A stretch of DNA of 64,000 nucleotides, from assembly GCA_021789895.1 (NCBI GenBank), contig JAJYIU010000011.1, positions 1 through 64,000 of the forward strand, written 5' to 3'. Position numbers and translations under genes: made by a program. Of the stretch, positions 1-8,687 are shown one piece after another. Positions within the stretch are counted from its first letter, which is position 1. Each line of letters starts with the position of its first letter. The notes under the pieces were generated by a model. The model saw only the letters and a list, made by a program, of their open reading frames with translations. It made no database searches and was not told where the DNA came from. Source of the DNA: Acidobacteriota bacterium. Its GTDB lineage: Bacteria; Acidobacteriota; Terriglobia; Terriglobales; SCQP01.

Positions 1-4
1 TAAA

Positions 5-25
5 AGCAATTTCTGCGAAATTGCT
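5..25. repeat. perfect inverted repeat AGCAATTTC-TGC-GAAATTGCT
   Basis: 9-bp arms, 3-nt loop, intergenic. Confidence 0.85.
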
Positions 26-59
26 ATTGCGCCTCGCTCTGCTCGCGACTTCTCCTTTC

Positions 60-78
60 GCAAAACCTTCGGTTTTGC
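60..78. repeat. perfect inverted repeat GCAAAACC-TTC-GGTTTTGC
   Basis: 8-bp arms, 3-nt loop, 34 nt after the first hairpin. Confidence 0.85.
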
Positions 79-281
79 TTGGCTTCGCCTTGGCGTTACT
101 GAATCGCGGAGGGTCGGGACCTGACAGGAAACCCCGACCTTCCCACTCGACCTCGGCATATCTAACTCCCATCGGTGGACTCGTGGGCCGCCGCTAGAAG
201 AGCAATTTATCCGCGCCCACTTCGCCGGCGGCCTGACAACTCCAGCAGAGCAGCTTCCATCTTTATTATCCAAGCCCCGCT

Positions 282-1052
282 ATGCGCGGAATTCGACAGG
301 GCGAGTTGGTTCATCGTTATGAGCGGCGCGATCTGGCCGTGTTCACCGGGGAGGAACGGCGGCGGTTTCTCGCCGGCTGCCGCAGTCCGCATCCAGAGCG
401 CGAGCCGGAGATTGCCTGGGAGCTGCTGTACCGGCTGGAGCCGGAGATTTATTTTCGCCTGGCGCGCGCCGAGCGCCTGCACGACGGAATTCTGGACTGG
501 CTGCCCCGGCATGCCGCCAGCATCGTCGAGGTGGCGGCGGGCGCGGGGCGGCTGACGCGACACCTGGCGCCGCGCTGCGAGCGGCTGATCGCCATCGAGC
601 CGGCGGCCCCGCTGCGGCGCCGGCTGCAACGGGAAATGGCGCGGCGGCGGGTTGCGCGGCGATGGCAGGCGCGGGCAGGATTTTTCGATCATCTGCCGGT
701 GCCAAGCGATGCCGCCGAATGGGTGATTACCTGCGCCGCCTTGACGCCATCGCCGGCGCATGGCGGCGAGGCCGGGCTGGCGGAGATGGAGCGCGTGTGC
801 GCGCCCGGTGGGCGCGTGGTGATCGTGTGGCCCAACCATCCGGAATGGCTGCGGCGAAGAGGCTACCGCTATCTTGCGTTTCCGGGAGAGATGCGGATGG
901 AGTTTGCCAGTTGGCGGGAAGCGGCCGAGCTGGCGGCGATTTTTTATCCGCAGGCGCTCGACGCGGTGCGCCGGCGGCAGGCCCGACAGGTTCCCTACCG
1001 GCTGCTGGGGGTAAACGCACCGCGCGACCTGGCGTGGAAGACCAAGCGGTGA
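282..1052 (+). CDS. class I SAM-dependent methyltransferase
   Basis: 256 aa ORF; motif I-like 'IVEVAAGAGRLTRHLAP', followed by 'CAPGGRVVIVWPN'. Confidence 0.75.
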   Translation: MRGIRQGELVHRYERRDLAVFTGEERRRFLAGCRSPHPEREPEIAWELLYRLEPEIYFRLARAERLHDGILDWLPRHAASIVEVAAGAGRLTRHLAPRCERLIAIEPAAPLRRRLQREMARRRVARRWQARAGFFDHLPVPSDAAEWVITCAALTPSPAHGGEAGLAEMERVCAPGGRVVIVWPNHPEWLRRRGYRYLAFPGEMRMEFASWREAAELAAIFYPQALDAVRRRQARQVPYRLLGVNAPRDLAWKTKR

Positions 1053-1152
1053 AAAATTGCGGCGCGGCCGCGGGGCAATCCGGATGATTTCAGCAGGCGG
1101 GAGCGCTACGCTCACCCAGGCGGGGAAATCTGCGCTATAAAGCGAGGAGGAG

Positions 1153-2352
1153 GTGCTTGCCATGCCCGAAACCAAATACCTGATCGTTGGCGGCGGAATG
1201 ACCGCGGACGCGGCCGCGGCCGGCATACGCGAACGCGACGCCGAGGGCACGATCGGCATCGTCTCGAGCGAAAACGATCCGCCCTATAACCGGCCGCCGC
1301 TGAGCAAGGGCTTATGGAAAGGCGAGCCGCTGGACAGCGTCTGGCGCAAGACCGCAGCCACCCGCGCCGAGCTGCGCCTGGGCCGCCGGATCGTGGCGCT
1401 CGACCTGGAAGCACGGCGCGCCCGCGACGACCGCGGCGAAACCCATGGCTGGCAAAAACTGCTGCTGGCGACCGGCGGCACGCCGCGCCGCCTGGAGGGG
1501 GGCGATGAAAGCGTCATCTATTTCCGCACCCTGGCCGACTATCGCCGGCTGCGCCAGCTCGCCGAGCACGGCACCCGGTTTGCGGTGATCGGCGCCGGCT
1601 TCATCGGCTCGGAAATCGCCGCGGCGCTGGCGATGAACGGCAAGCAGGTCACGATGCTCTTTCCCGAGCGCGCGATCGGGGAGCGCATTTTCCCCGCCGA
1701 TCTGGCCGGCTACGTCACCGAGGAATACCGGCGGCGGGGGGTGCGCATCCTGGCGGGGGATACGGCGATGCGCATCGCCGGCGCCGGCCAAGGCGAGCCC
1801 GGGGCGGCAACGGTGACCACCCGCCATGGAGAGCAACTCGAAGCGGATGGGGTCATCGCCGGGCTGGGCATACGGCCCAATCTCGAACTGGCCCGCGCCG
1901 CCGGATTGAAAACCAACGACGGCATCGTGGTAGATGAATTTCTGCGCGCCGGGCGGGAAGACGTGTTTGCGGCCGGCGACGTGGCCGAATTTTATTCACC
2001 GGCGCTGGGACACTCGCTGCGCGTCGAGCACGAAGACAATGCGAACAGCATGGGGCGCGCCGCCGGCGGGCTGATGGCCGGCGCCACCGAGCCCTATCGC
2101 CATCTGCCTTCGTTTTATTCCGACCTGTTCGATCTGGGCTACGAGGCGGTGGGCGAACTCAATGCACAGCTCGAAACCTACGCCGACTGGCAAGAGCCGC
2201 ACCGGCAGGGGGTGGTCTATTACCTCCGCAACAGCCGGGTCTGCGGCGTGCTGCTTTGGAACACCTGGGGGCAGGTGGAGAATGCACGCGCGCTGATCGA
2301 GCAGGGGGAAAAGATCACGCCGGACGCATTGAAAGGCCGGCTGGCGGCCTGA
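1153..2352 (+). CDS. FAD-dependent pyridine nucleotide-disulfide oxidoreductase (AIF/ferredoxin-reductase-like)
   Basis: 'YLIVGGGMTADAAAAGIRE', 'FAVIGAGFIGSEIAAAL', 'DVFAAGDVAEF' nucleotide-binding motifs. Confidence 0.88.
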   Translation: MLAMPETKYLIVGGGMTADAAAAGIRERDAEGTIGIVSSENDPPYNRPPLSKGLWKGEPLDSVWRKTAATRAELRLGRRIVALDLEARRARDDRGETHGWQKLLLATGGTPRRLEGGDESVIYFRTLADYRRLRQLAEHGTRFAVIGAGFIGSEIAAALAMNGKQVTMLFPERAIGERIFPADLAGYVTEEYRRRGVRILAGDTAMRIAGAGQGEPGAATVTTRHGEQLEADGVIAGLGIRPNLELARAAGLKTNDGIVVDEFLRAGREDVFAAGDVAEFYSPALGHSLRVEHEDNANSMGRAAGGLMAGATEPYRHLPSFYSDLFDLGYEAVGELNAQLETYADWQEPHRQGVVYYLRNSRVCGVLLWNTWGQVENARALIEQGEKITPDALKGRLAA

Positions 2353-2538
2353 TGCGCGAGTGGCGGGCAAAACGAGAAACGTCGAGCGCCGGCTCACCGC
2401 AGCCGGCTGTCAGCTCCCCGTTATCAGCCGGCAGTGAACTTTCGCGCGGACGCGGCATCGCTTTCAAGCAGCGCTTTGAACGCAGGCAGCAAAGTGCTAG
2501 GCTGGCTGAGGGTTCCGGCCGAATATCGGAGGCGGAAG

Positions 2539-3684
2539 ATGCGCACCCGGCGTGGTTATAGCCGGTTCGGGCTGATCCTGGCGCTGGCCGGGCTGTCCGC
2601 CGGCATGCAGCAATCCATATACAACAGTTCCCAAGCCGGCAGCGTCAGGCTGCGCGCTTTGCGCCAGCATCGGGCGCAGTTGGCGCGGTTGCGGCAAAAA
2701 GCGCTGCACGGCGATGCCGCCGCCGCGGACAAGCTGGGATGGATCCGCCAGCGCGGCAACATCTGGCGGAACCATCCCGCCGCCGCGTTGCGCTGGTTTC
2801 GCCTGGCCGCGCGCGAAGGCTATGCCAGCTCGATGTCCACCCTGGGAGATTTTTATTTCAGCGGGCAGGATGGGCTGCCGGCCAACGCAAAATTGTCCGC
2901 GGCCTGGTACCGGCGGGCGGCGATGGCGGCGCGGGCCGGGGCGCGGCGGGGCGATGCCGCCGCGGAAAATACGCTGGCCTGGCTGTACGAGCATGGCCGC
3001 GGCGGGGTGCGGAAGAATGACCGCCGGGCGCTCGAGTGGTTTCGCCGCTCAGCCCGGCAACATTTTCCCCGCGCCATGACCAGCCTTGGCTGGATGCACC
3101 AATCCGGACTGGGCGGGTTGAAGCCGAACTTAAAAGCGGCGGCCGCATGGTACACGCGGGCGGCGATGGCCGGCAATCCTACAGCGCAGAACAATCTCGC
3201 CTGGCTATATCTGATCGGGCAAAAGGGGATGAAACCCGATCAAGCCAAAGGCCAATATTGGCTGCAGCAAGCGCTGGGACAAGGCTCAAACGCGGCCTTC
3301 AATACCTGGGCGTATCTGTACAAGCACGGTGCGGGCGGGTATGCCGCCAACCAGGCGCTGGCGGAAAAATATTTCCAGCTCGCGGCGAGGCGGGGCGACG
3401 ATATTGCGCAGAACAACCTGGCCTGGTTCTATCTCACCAGCCCCGACCGGCAGCGGCGGAATCCGCAGCTTGCGGTGCGATGGGGACGGCGCGCGGTGGC
3501 CGGCGATCCGGGCAACGATCAGAACTGGGACACGCTGGCCGCCGCCTATTTTCAGGCCGGCAAGCTGCGCCAGGCGGTTGCCGCCGAGCGGCGCGCAGTG
3601 GCGCTGGCCACGCCGGCAGACCGCGCGGGAATGCAGAAAACATTACGGCGCTATCTGGTTGCGGCTGCCAGGAAGAAGAAATAG
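2539..3684 (+). CDS. Sel1-like repeat (TPR-like) protein, probably exported
   Basis: Repeated 'A.WYRRAA..G...A...LAWLYEHGRGGVRKN' units; likely ATG at 2539 inside ORF 2434-3684. Confidence 0.8.
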   Translation: MRTRRGYSRFGLILALAGLSAGMQQSIYNSSQAGSVRLRALRQHRAQLARLRQKALHGDAAAADKLGWIRQRGNIWRNHPAAALRWFRLAAREGYASSMSTLGDFYFSGQDGLPANAKLSAAWYRRAAMAARAGARRGDAAAENTLAWLYEHGRGGVRKNDRRALEWFRRSARQHFPRAMTSLGWMHQSGLGGLKPNLKAAAAWYTRAAMAGNPTAQNNLAWLYLIGQKGMKPDQAKGQYWLQQALGQGSNAAFNTWAYLYKHGAGGYAANQALAEKYFQLAARRGDDIAQNNLAWFYLTSPDRQRRNPQLAVRWGRRAVAGDPGNDQNWDTLAAAYFQAGKLRQAVAAERRAVALATPADRAGMQKTLRRYLVAAARKKK

Positions 3685-3704
3685 AGGCGGCATTCCGACT
3701 CGCC

Positions 3705-4631
3705 ATGCGCAATAAAATTTCGACTGCGATGCCGCCGGGCAAGCGGCCGCACGCTGCCCTGCTAATCTGCACCTGCCTCGTGCTGGGCAGTGTAGCGATC
3801 GTATTTCAAGGCAAGCCGCTCATGGGGCAAACTCCCAGGCCGCAGCTCAGCCCGCAAGCACGGACCATCGTGGCCAGAATCGGAACCCTGCGCCAATTGC
3901 CCGATGCGGAGCGGGGACGCGTAACCAAGCAGCTCGCGCTGCAAATCCGGCAATTGCCGGCATCATTGATTAAAGTCAAGCTGGCAACCGCGCTGGCCGA
4001 ACTTTCGACGGAGGGAGACCCCGGCGGCCGGAATACGCTGCGGCAGGTGACAACGACTTTAGCGGATGCGCTGCAGGAATTCCCGGCGCCGCCGGAACAT
4101 GGCGAGCCGGCGATGCCGTACGTCGCACTAGCCACCCTGATGCGCTACGAGCACATGCCCGCCGCACTGAACTCACGGCAACTGCAGGCAGCTCTGATCC
4201 AACTGGCGGCTGCGGATCAACACCGCGCGCAAGCCAATTTCAGGCTGCTCGACCTGGAGGGCAGGCGATGGAGTTTAAAAGGATTGCGCGGCAAGACAGT
4301 GCTAGTGAATTTTTGGGCGACGTGGCGCCCGCCTTGCCGGAAGGAAATTCCCGATCTCGAAGCGCTTTATCATCGCTATCATAGCCAGGGGCTGGTGATT
4401 TTAGGCATTGACGACGAGCCGGCGAGCACAGTGGCGCCATTCGTTCAAAACCACGGGATCACCTACCCCACCCTGTTGGATCCGAGAGATGAAGCGCACA
4501 ACCAATTCTCGGTGAACAGCATTCCGATGAGCTTTTTATTTGACCGTCACGGCAAGCTGGCGGCGGAAGCCATCGACCTGCGAACGCGCCCGCAATTTCT
4601 GGCCATGCTGGCCCGGGCAGGGATTCGATAG
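3705..4631 (+). CDS. TlpA/ResA-family thioredoxin-like protein with degenerate active site (WRPPC)
   Basis: N-terminal signal/TM, 'KTVLVNFWATWRPPCRKEIPDLEALYHRY', 'INSIPMSFLFDRHGKL'-type cis-Pro region; probable ATG at 3705. Confidence 0.8.
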   Translation: MRNKISTAMPPGKRPHAALLICTCLVLGSVAIVFQGKPLMGQTPRPQLSPQARTIVARIGTLRQLPDAERGRVTKQLALQIRQLPASLIKVKLATALAELSTEGDPGGRNTLRQVTTTLADALQEFPAPPEHGEPAMPYVALATLMRYEHMPAALNSRQLQAALIQLAAADQHRAQANFRLLDLEGRRWSLKGLRGKTVLVNFWATWRPPCRKEIPDLEALYHRYHSQGLVILGIDDEPASTVAPFVQNHGITYPTLLDPRDEAHNQFSVNSIPMSFLFDRHGKLAAEAIDLRTRPQFLAMLARAGIR

Positions 4632-4744
4632 TTACCATTGGCGATAACCTGGAGAGGCAGCGGACGGTCACGGGCGCGGCGGCATCGTATGATCAGATGC
4701 AGCGAACTATTTCAGGCCAATATCCGGCGAAGGCAGGCAAACGC

Positions 4745-6163
4745 ATGCACCACTATGCAAACGCGGTTCGATGGGGAAAATATCTAGCCTGGCCGGCGCT
4801 GGCCGCCGCGCTGGCTTGGCCGGCGGCGCTGCCGGCGACGGGACAGGCGCGCGACTGGCCGCGGTTTCAAACCCACAGCCGGGCGCGCGCCGGCATTGGC
4901 GCGAGCGGGCTGGGCGCATTGCGGCGGCAGCGGGTGCGGCTGGCGGGGACGGTGGATTCCTCGCCGATCTACCTGCACGGGATCGAAGCGCAAGGCCGGC
5001 GGCGCGATGTCTTTTTCGCGACCACGACCTACGGCAAGACGCTGGCGATTGACGCGGCGGATGGGCGCGTGCTGTGGACCTTCACGCCGCCCGGATATGC
5101 CGGATGGGCGGGCAGCCGCCGCATCACCAACGCCACGCCGGTCGCCGGCCCCGGGCGCCACTCGATTTATGCCGCCGCGCCCGATGGCAAGGTGTACAAG
5201 CTGGCGGCAGCGGATGGGCATGCAGCCTGGAGCACGGCGGTGACGCGGCTGCCGCGGCGCGAAAAGATCGCCTCGGCGCTGCAGTATTCCCGCGGCCATA
5301 TTGTGGTGGTCACCGGCGGCTATATCGGCGATGCGCCGCCCTATCAGGGCCACGTCTCGATCTTGGACGCGGCCAGCGGGCGGCGGCTGCGCGTCTGGAA
5401 CTCGCTGTGCAGCAACCGGCCCGGGTTGCTCAATCCGTCAAGCTGCGCCAGCAGCGACTCGGCGATCTGGGGCCGGGCGGGAGCAACGATCGAGGCGCAA
5501 ACCGGGGACCTGTTTATCGCCACCGGGAATGGCCCCTGGAACGGGCGCACCGACTGGGGCGACGCGGTGCTCTGGCTCAATTCCGGAGCGACGCGCCTGT
5601 TGGGCAACTACACCCCGAAAAATTCGAATCATCTGGCCGAACGCGATCTCGACATCGGTTCGAGCTCGCCGGTGCTGCTGGGCGGCGGCTATCTGGCGCA
5701 GGGAGGCAAAGACGGCTACATACGGCTGCTGCGCCTGAGCCAGATGCGCGGCGGGGCGGCGCACAGCGGCGGGGCGGCGCAGCGGGTTCGCACGCCCGGC
5801 GGGCGGATGCTGTTTACCGCGCTGGCAACGCTTAAGACGGGCGGCCAGACCTGGCTTTTCGCCGCCGACAACGGCGGCACCGCCGCCTGGACGCTCGACC
5901 ACGGCCGGCTGCAGCCGCGTTGGCAGAATGCGCATGCCGGCACCAGCCCGATCCTGGCCGGCGGGCTGCTCTATATTTACGATCCGAACGGCGGCGGCCT
6001 GCGCGTGTACCTTCCGCAAAGCGGGCGCCAGGTTGGCGACCTGGCCTGCGGCCGCGGCCACTGGAACAGTCCCATCATCGTGGACGGCCGGATTGCGCTG
6101 CCCACCGGCAATGCCAACGCGCACGCGACATCGGGCGAGCTCGATATCTGGCGAAGCAAATAA
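4745..6163 (+). CDS. secreted PQQ-binding-like beta-propeller protein
   Basis: Signal-like N-terminus; repeats 'IDAADGRVLWTF', 'DGKVYKLAAADGHAAWS', 'LFIATGNGPWNGRTDWGDAVL'. Confidence 0.75.
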   Translation: MHHYANAVRWGKYLAWPALAAALAWPAALPATGQARDWPRFQTHSRARAGIGASGLGALRRQRVRLAGTVDSSPIYLHGIEAQGRRRDVFFATTTYGKTLAIDAADGRVLWTFTPPGYAGWAGSRRITNATPVAGPGRHSIYAAAPDGKVYKLAAADGHAAWSTAVTRLPRREKIASALQYSRGHIVVVTGGYIGDAPPYQGHVSILDAASGRRLRVWNSLCSNRPGLLNPSSCASSDSAIWGRAGATIEAQTGDLFIATGNGPWNGRTDWGDAVLWLNSGATRLLGNYTPKNSNHLAERDLDIGSSSPVLLGGGYLAQGGKDGYIRLLRLSQMRGGAAHSGGAAQRVRTPGGRMLFTALATLKTGGQTWLFAADNGGTAAWTLDHGRLQPRWQNAHAGTSPILAGGLLYIYDPNGGGLRVYLPQSGRQVGDLACGRGHWNSPIIVDGRIALPTGNANAHATSGELDIWRSK

Positions 6164-6235
6164 GCGCGGCGGGCGGCAGCCGGCGCGGGCCAGCGGCGGG
6201 CGGCCGGTCGCGCCGGCGCATGCGCGCCGCCCGGG

Positions 6236-8455
6236 TCAGGCGGTGTGGACAGCCGCGGCGACCTGGAGAGCGCGGGGGAAGACTAAATCGAAGCCGGTGC
6301 CGATGCCCTTGGCGCTCTGCACGCGGCAATCGCCGCCGCATTGGCGCAAGATGCCCTCCACGCTGGCCAGGCCCAGGCCGCGGCCCAGGTTTTTGGTGCT
6401 GTAGAAGGGTTCGAACAGGTGCCGGCGAGCTTCTTCCGACAGGCCCGGGCCGTTATCGCGGACTTGCAGGCGAACATAATCCCCCGGCAGGGAGCGGCTG
6501 AAACCGGCGTTCGCGGTCAAGGTGAAATTATCCGTCCGGATTTCGAAACGCCCGCCGCCGGGCATGGCATCACGGGCGTTGGCGGCCAGGTGGTCGAGAA
6601 TTTCCAGCACCTGCTTGCGATCGCATTGGGCCGGCCAGAGCCGGGGCGCGAGCATGCAATGCAATTCAATGCCGGGGCCCAGGGCGGCGGCCAGCCGGGC
6701 GCAGGCCTGCTGGACGATCTGATTGAGGTCGAGGGGCTCGAGCTTCATCCACTGCATGCGGCCGTAGGCGAGCAACTGTTCCGTGAGGCGGGCGGCGCGT
6801 TTGCCGGCATCGAGCGCGATGCGCAGGTGGCGCTGGGCTTTTTCATCGCCGACCAGGTATTGGGCGCATTGCACCTGGCCGGCGATGACGGTCAGCAGGT
6901 TGTTGAATTCATGGGCGACGCCGCCGGCCAGGCGGGCGAGCATTTCGAGGTTGCGGGTTTCGCTCACCTGTTTTTCGAGCGCGTTATTTTCCTCGGCGGC
7001 GCGCACGGCAAGGGCGGTCTGGCGGCGGACCTGATGGCGCAGCATCAATCCCCAGGCGAGCGCCAGCAGCGATAGCAGCCCCAGCGCCGCCAGCAGCCAG
7101 AGCAGATGGCGCGGCGACCACCAGGAAGGCGCGCGCAACAACACGATGCCGGCGGCGGAGGCCGGCAGCAGGTTGAATTCCATCGGGGTGGTGGCAGCTT
7201 CCCGATCGAAAACCCCGGTGAGGGAAACCTGGCTGCCGGCGTGCAGGCGGCGCAGAACGCGCCCGGCCCCGGGAAACTGCAGTGAAGCCACACACACATA
7301 GCGCCCCGCCTGGACTAAAAGCCGGCGCACGCGGGGCATTTCGCGCACCTCGCTATAGAGCACCCGGCCGACGAAGCGCACCCGGCGATCGGACGCTCCT
7401 AAACCGGCGGGAGATTGCAAATTCAGTTCCGCGGGGGCGGGGCAGACCGCGCGGGCGAGGAAACGCGCCCGCGCCTGGCGCAAGCGAACCTGGCCATTGG
7501 AGCTGAGCACCGGAAAACCGACGACATCCACCTGCGAGCAAAGCGGCAAGCGGGGCTGCGGCTCGGGCCCGAGTTGGGCAAGCAGCGCAAGATGCTGCGA
7601 CTGCACGACCACCATCGCGGAGGTTTGCAAAATCAACTTGCCTTCGACGCGAGTCCAGAAAACATGACGTCCGCCGGCGCGCAGGCCCAGCCGGGTCAGG
7701 GGCACGAGCGGCAAGGCAAAAGGATGCGCCGGGGGCGGGCGGACGACGCGGAGAAAACGCCAGCGGGGGACGAGCAGATACGAGAGCTGGCGCATGCCGA
7801 GACGATTGCGGAAGCTGGTGCTGGCCATGCCCTGCGCCGCGATCAGCGCGTCCACCAGCGGCGGCGGGGAGGGGCTCGCGTGCACATAGACGTGTAAATA
7901 TCCACCGCCGGAAAGCAGGCCCAGCAGCCAACCGCGGTGATAGGCCGCAACCGTGCGAATCACGCCTCGAACTCCCACCCAATCGGCGTTAAAGCGCTGG
8001 CCGAGCAGATCGCGGACGCTGGTCTGGTAGCGGGCGCGCGGCCAGGCGGCGGGGCCGAGCAGGCGCAGGCTGCGGGCGATGATCACCGGACGCTCGCCGC
8101 CGGGCCGGACATAGCCGGTCACTTCCACCCGGCGTCCATCGCGCAGCCCGGCTATGGGATGCGGCAGCAGCACAAACAGGCCGCCGCCCGGCTGCCAAAT
8201 CATCAACGCCGGAAGGTGTTGATGCGGCTTGCCCCGCGGCGCATAAAAGGCGGCGAGAGCGCGCACCCGCACCGGTGGATGGCGCAGCAGGATGCGGCGC
8301 GGCAGGTTGCGGATCACCGCCAGGCGGGTATAGGGGCGCGGGGGGCGCGCCGGAGTTCCGGCGGCCGCCGCGGCGGCAGACAATAAGACTGCAAACGCCA
8401 GCCCTAAGTATCGCCGGCGCAATCGAACTGGTGCGTTTCTATATAACCCGTACAT
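6236..8455 (-). CDS. membrane sensor histidine kinase with large N-terminal extracytoplasmic region
   Basis: 'LARLAGGVAHEFNNLLTVIAGQ' H-box, 'LDHLAANARDAMPGGG' N-box, 'VRDNGPGLSEEARRHLFEPFYSTK' G/F boxes; TM near residue 440. Confidence 0.9.
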   Translation of the reverse strand: MYGLYRNAPVRLRRRYLGLAFAVLLSAAAAAAGTPARPPRPYTRLAVIRNLPRRILLRHPPVRVRALAAFYAPRGKPHQHLPALMIWQPGGGLFVLLPHPIAGLRDGRRVEVTGYVRPGGERPVIIARSLRLLGPAAWPRARYQTSVRDLLGQRFNADWVGVRGVIRTVAAYHRGWLLGLLSGGGYLHVYVHASPSPPPLVDALIAAQGMASTSFRNRLGMRQLSYLLVPRWRFLRVVRPPPAHPFALPLVPLTRLGLRAGGRHVFWTRVEGKLILQTSAMVVVQSQHLALLAQLGPEPQPRLPLCSQVDVVGFPVLSSNGQVRLRQARARFLARAVCPAPAELNLQSPAGLGASDRRVRFVGRVLYSEVREMPRVRRLLVQAGRYVCVASLQFPGAGRVLRRLHAGSQVSLTGVFDREAATTPMEFNLLPASAAGIVLLRAPSWWSPRHLLWLLAALGLLSLLALAWGLMLRHQVRRQTALAVRAAEENNALEKQVSETRNLEMLARLAGGVAHEFNNLLTVIAGQVQCAQYLVGDEKAQRHLRIALDAGKRAARLTEQLLAYGRMQWMKLEPLDLNQIVQQACARLAAALGPGIELHCMLAPRLWPAQCDRKQVLEILDHLAANARDAMPGGGRFEIRTDNFTLTANAGFSRSLPGDYVRLQVRDNGPGLSEEARRHLFEPFYSTKNLGRGLGLASVEGILRQCGGDCRVQSAKGIGTGFDLVFPRALQVAAAVHTA

Positions 8456-8687
8456 TTACTACCGTGCTTTGAATAATTTCCCCGGGCCGGCTCATGCAAT
8501 TACAGTGAGTAGTATAAGTGGAACACCGGAGTCATGCAATCCAAACCGGCGCCCGGGTGTGATTTGGCTCAACTCCCGCATTGATGGCCGACGCGGGCGC
8601 GGACCGCGGCAAAAGCGGGCGGCTGGAGGCGGGCGCACCGGGCGCGCCGTCGCCCCCTGCATGCGACAATGAATTCGAGGTGGAAAA

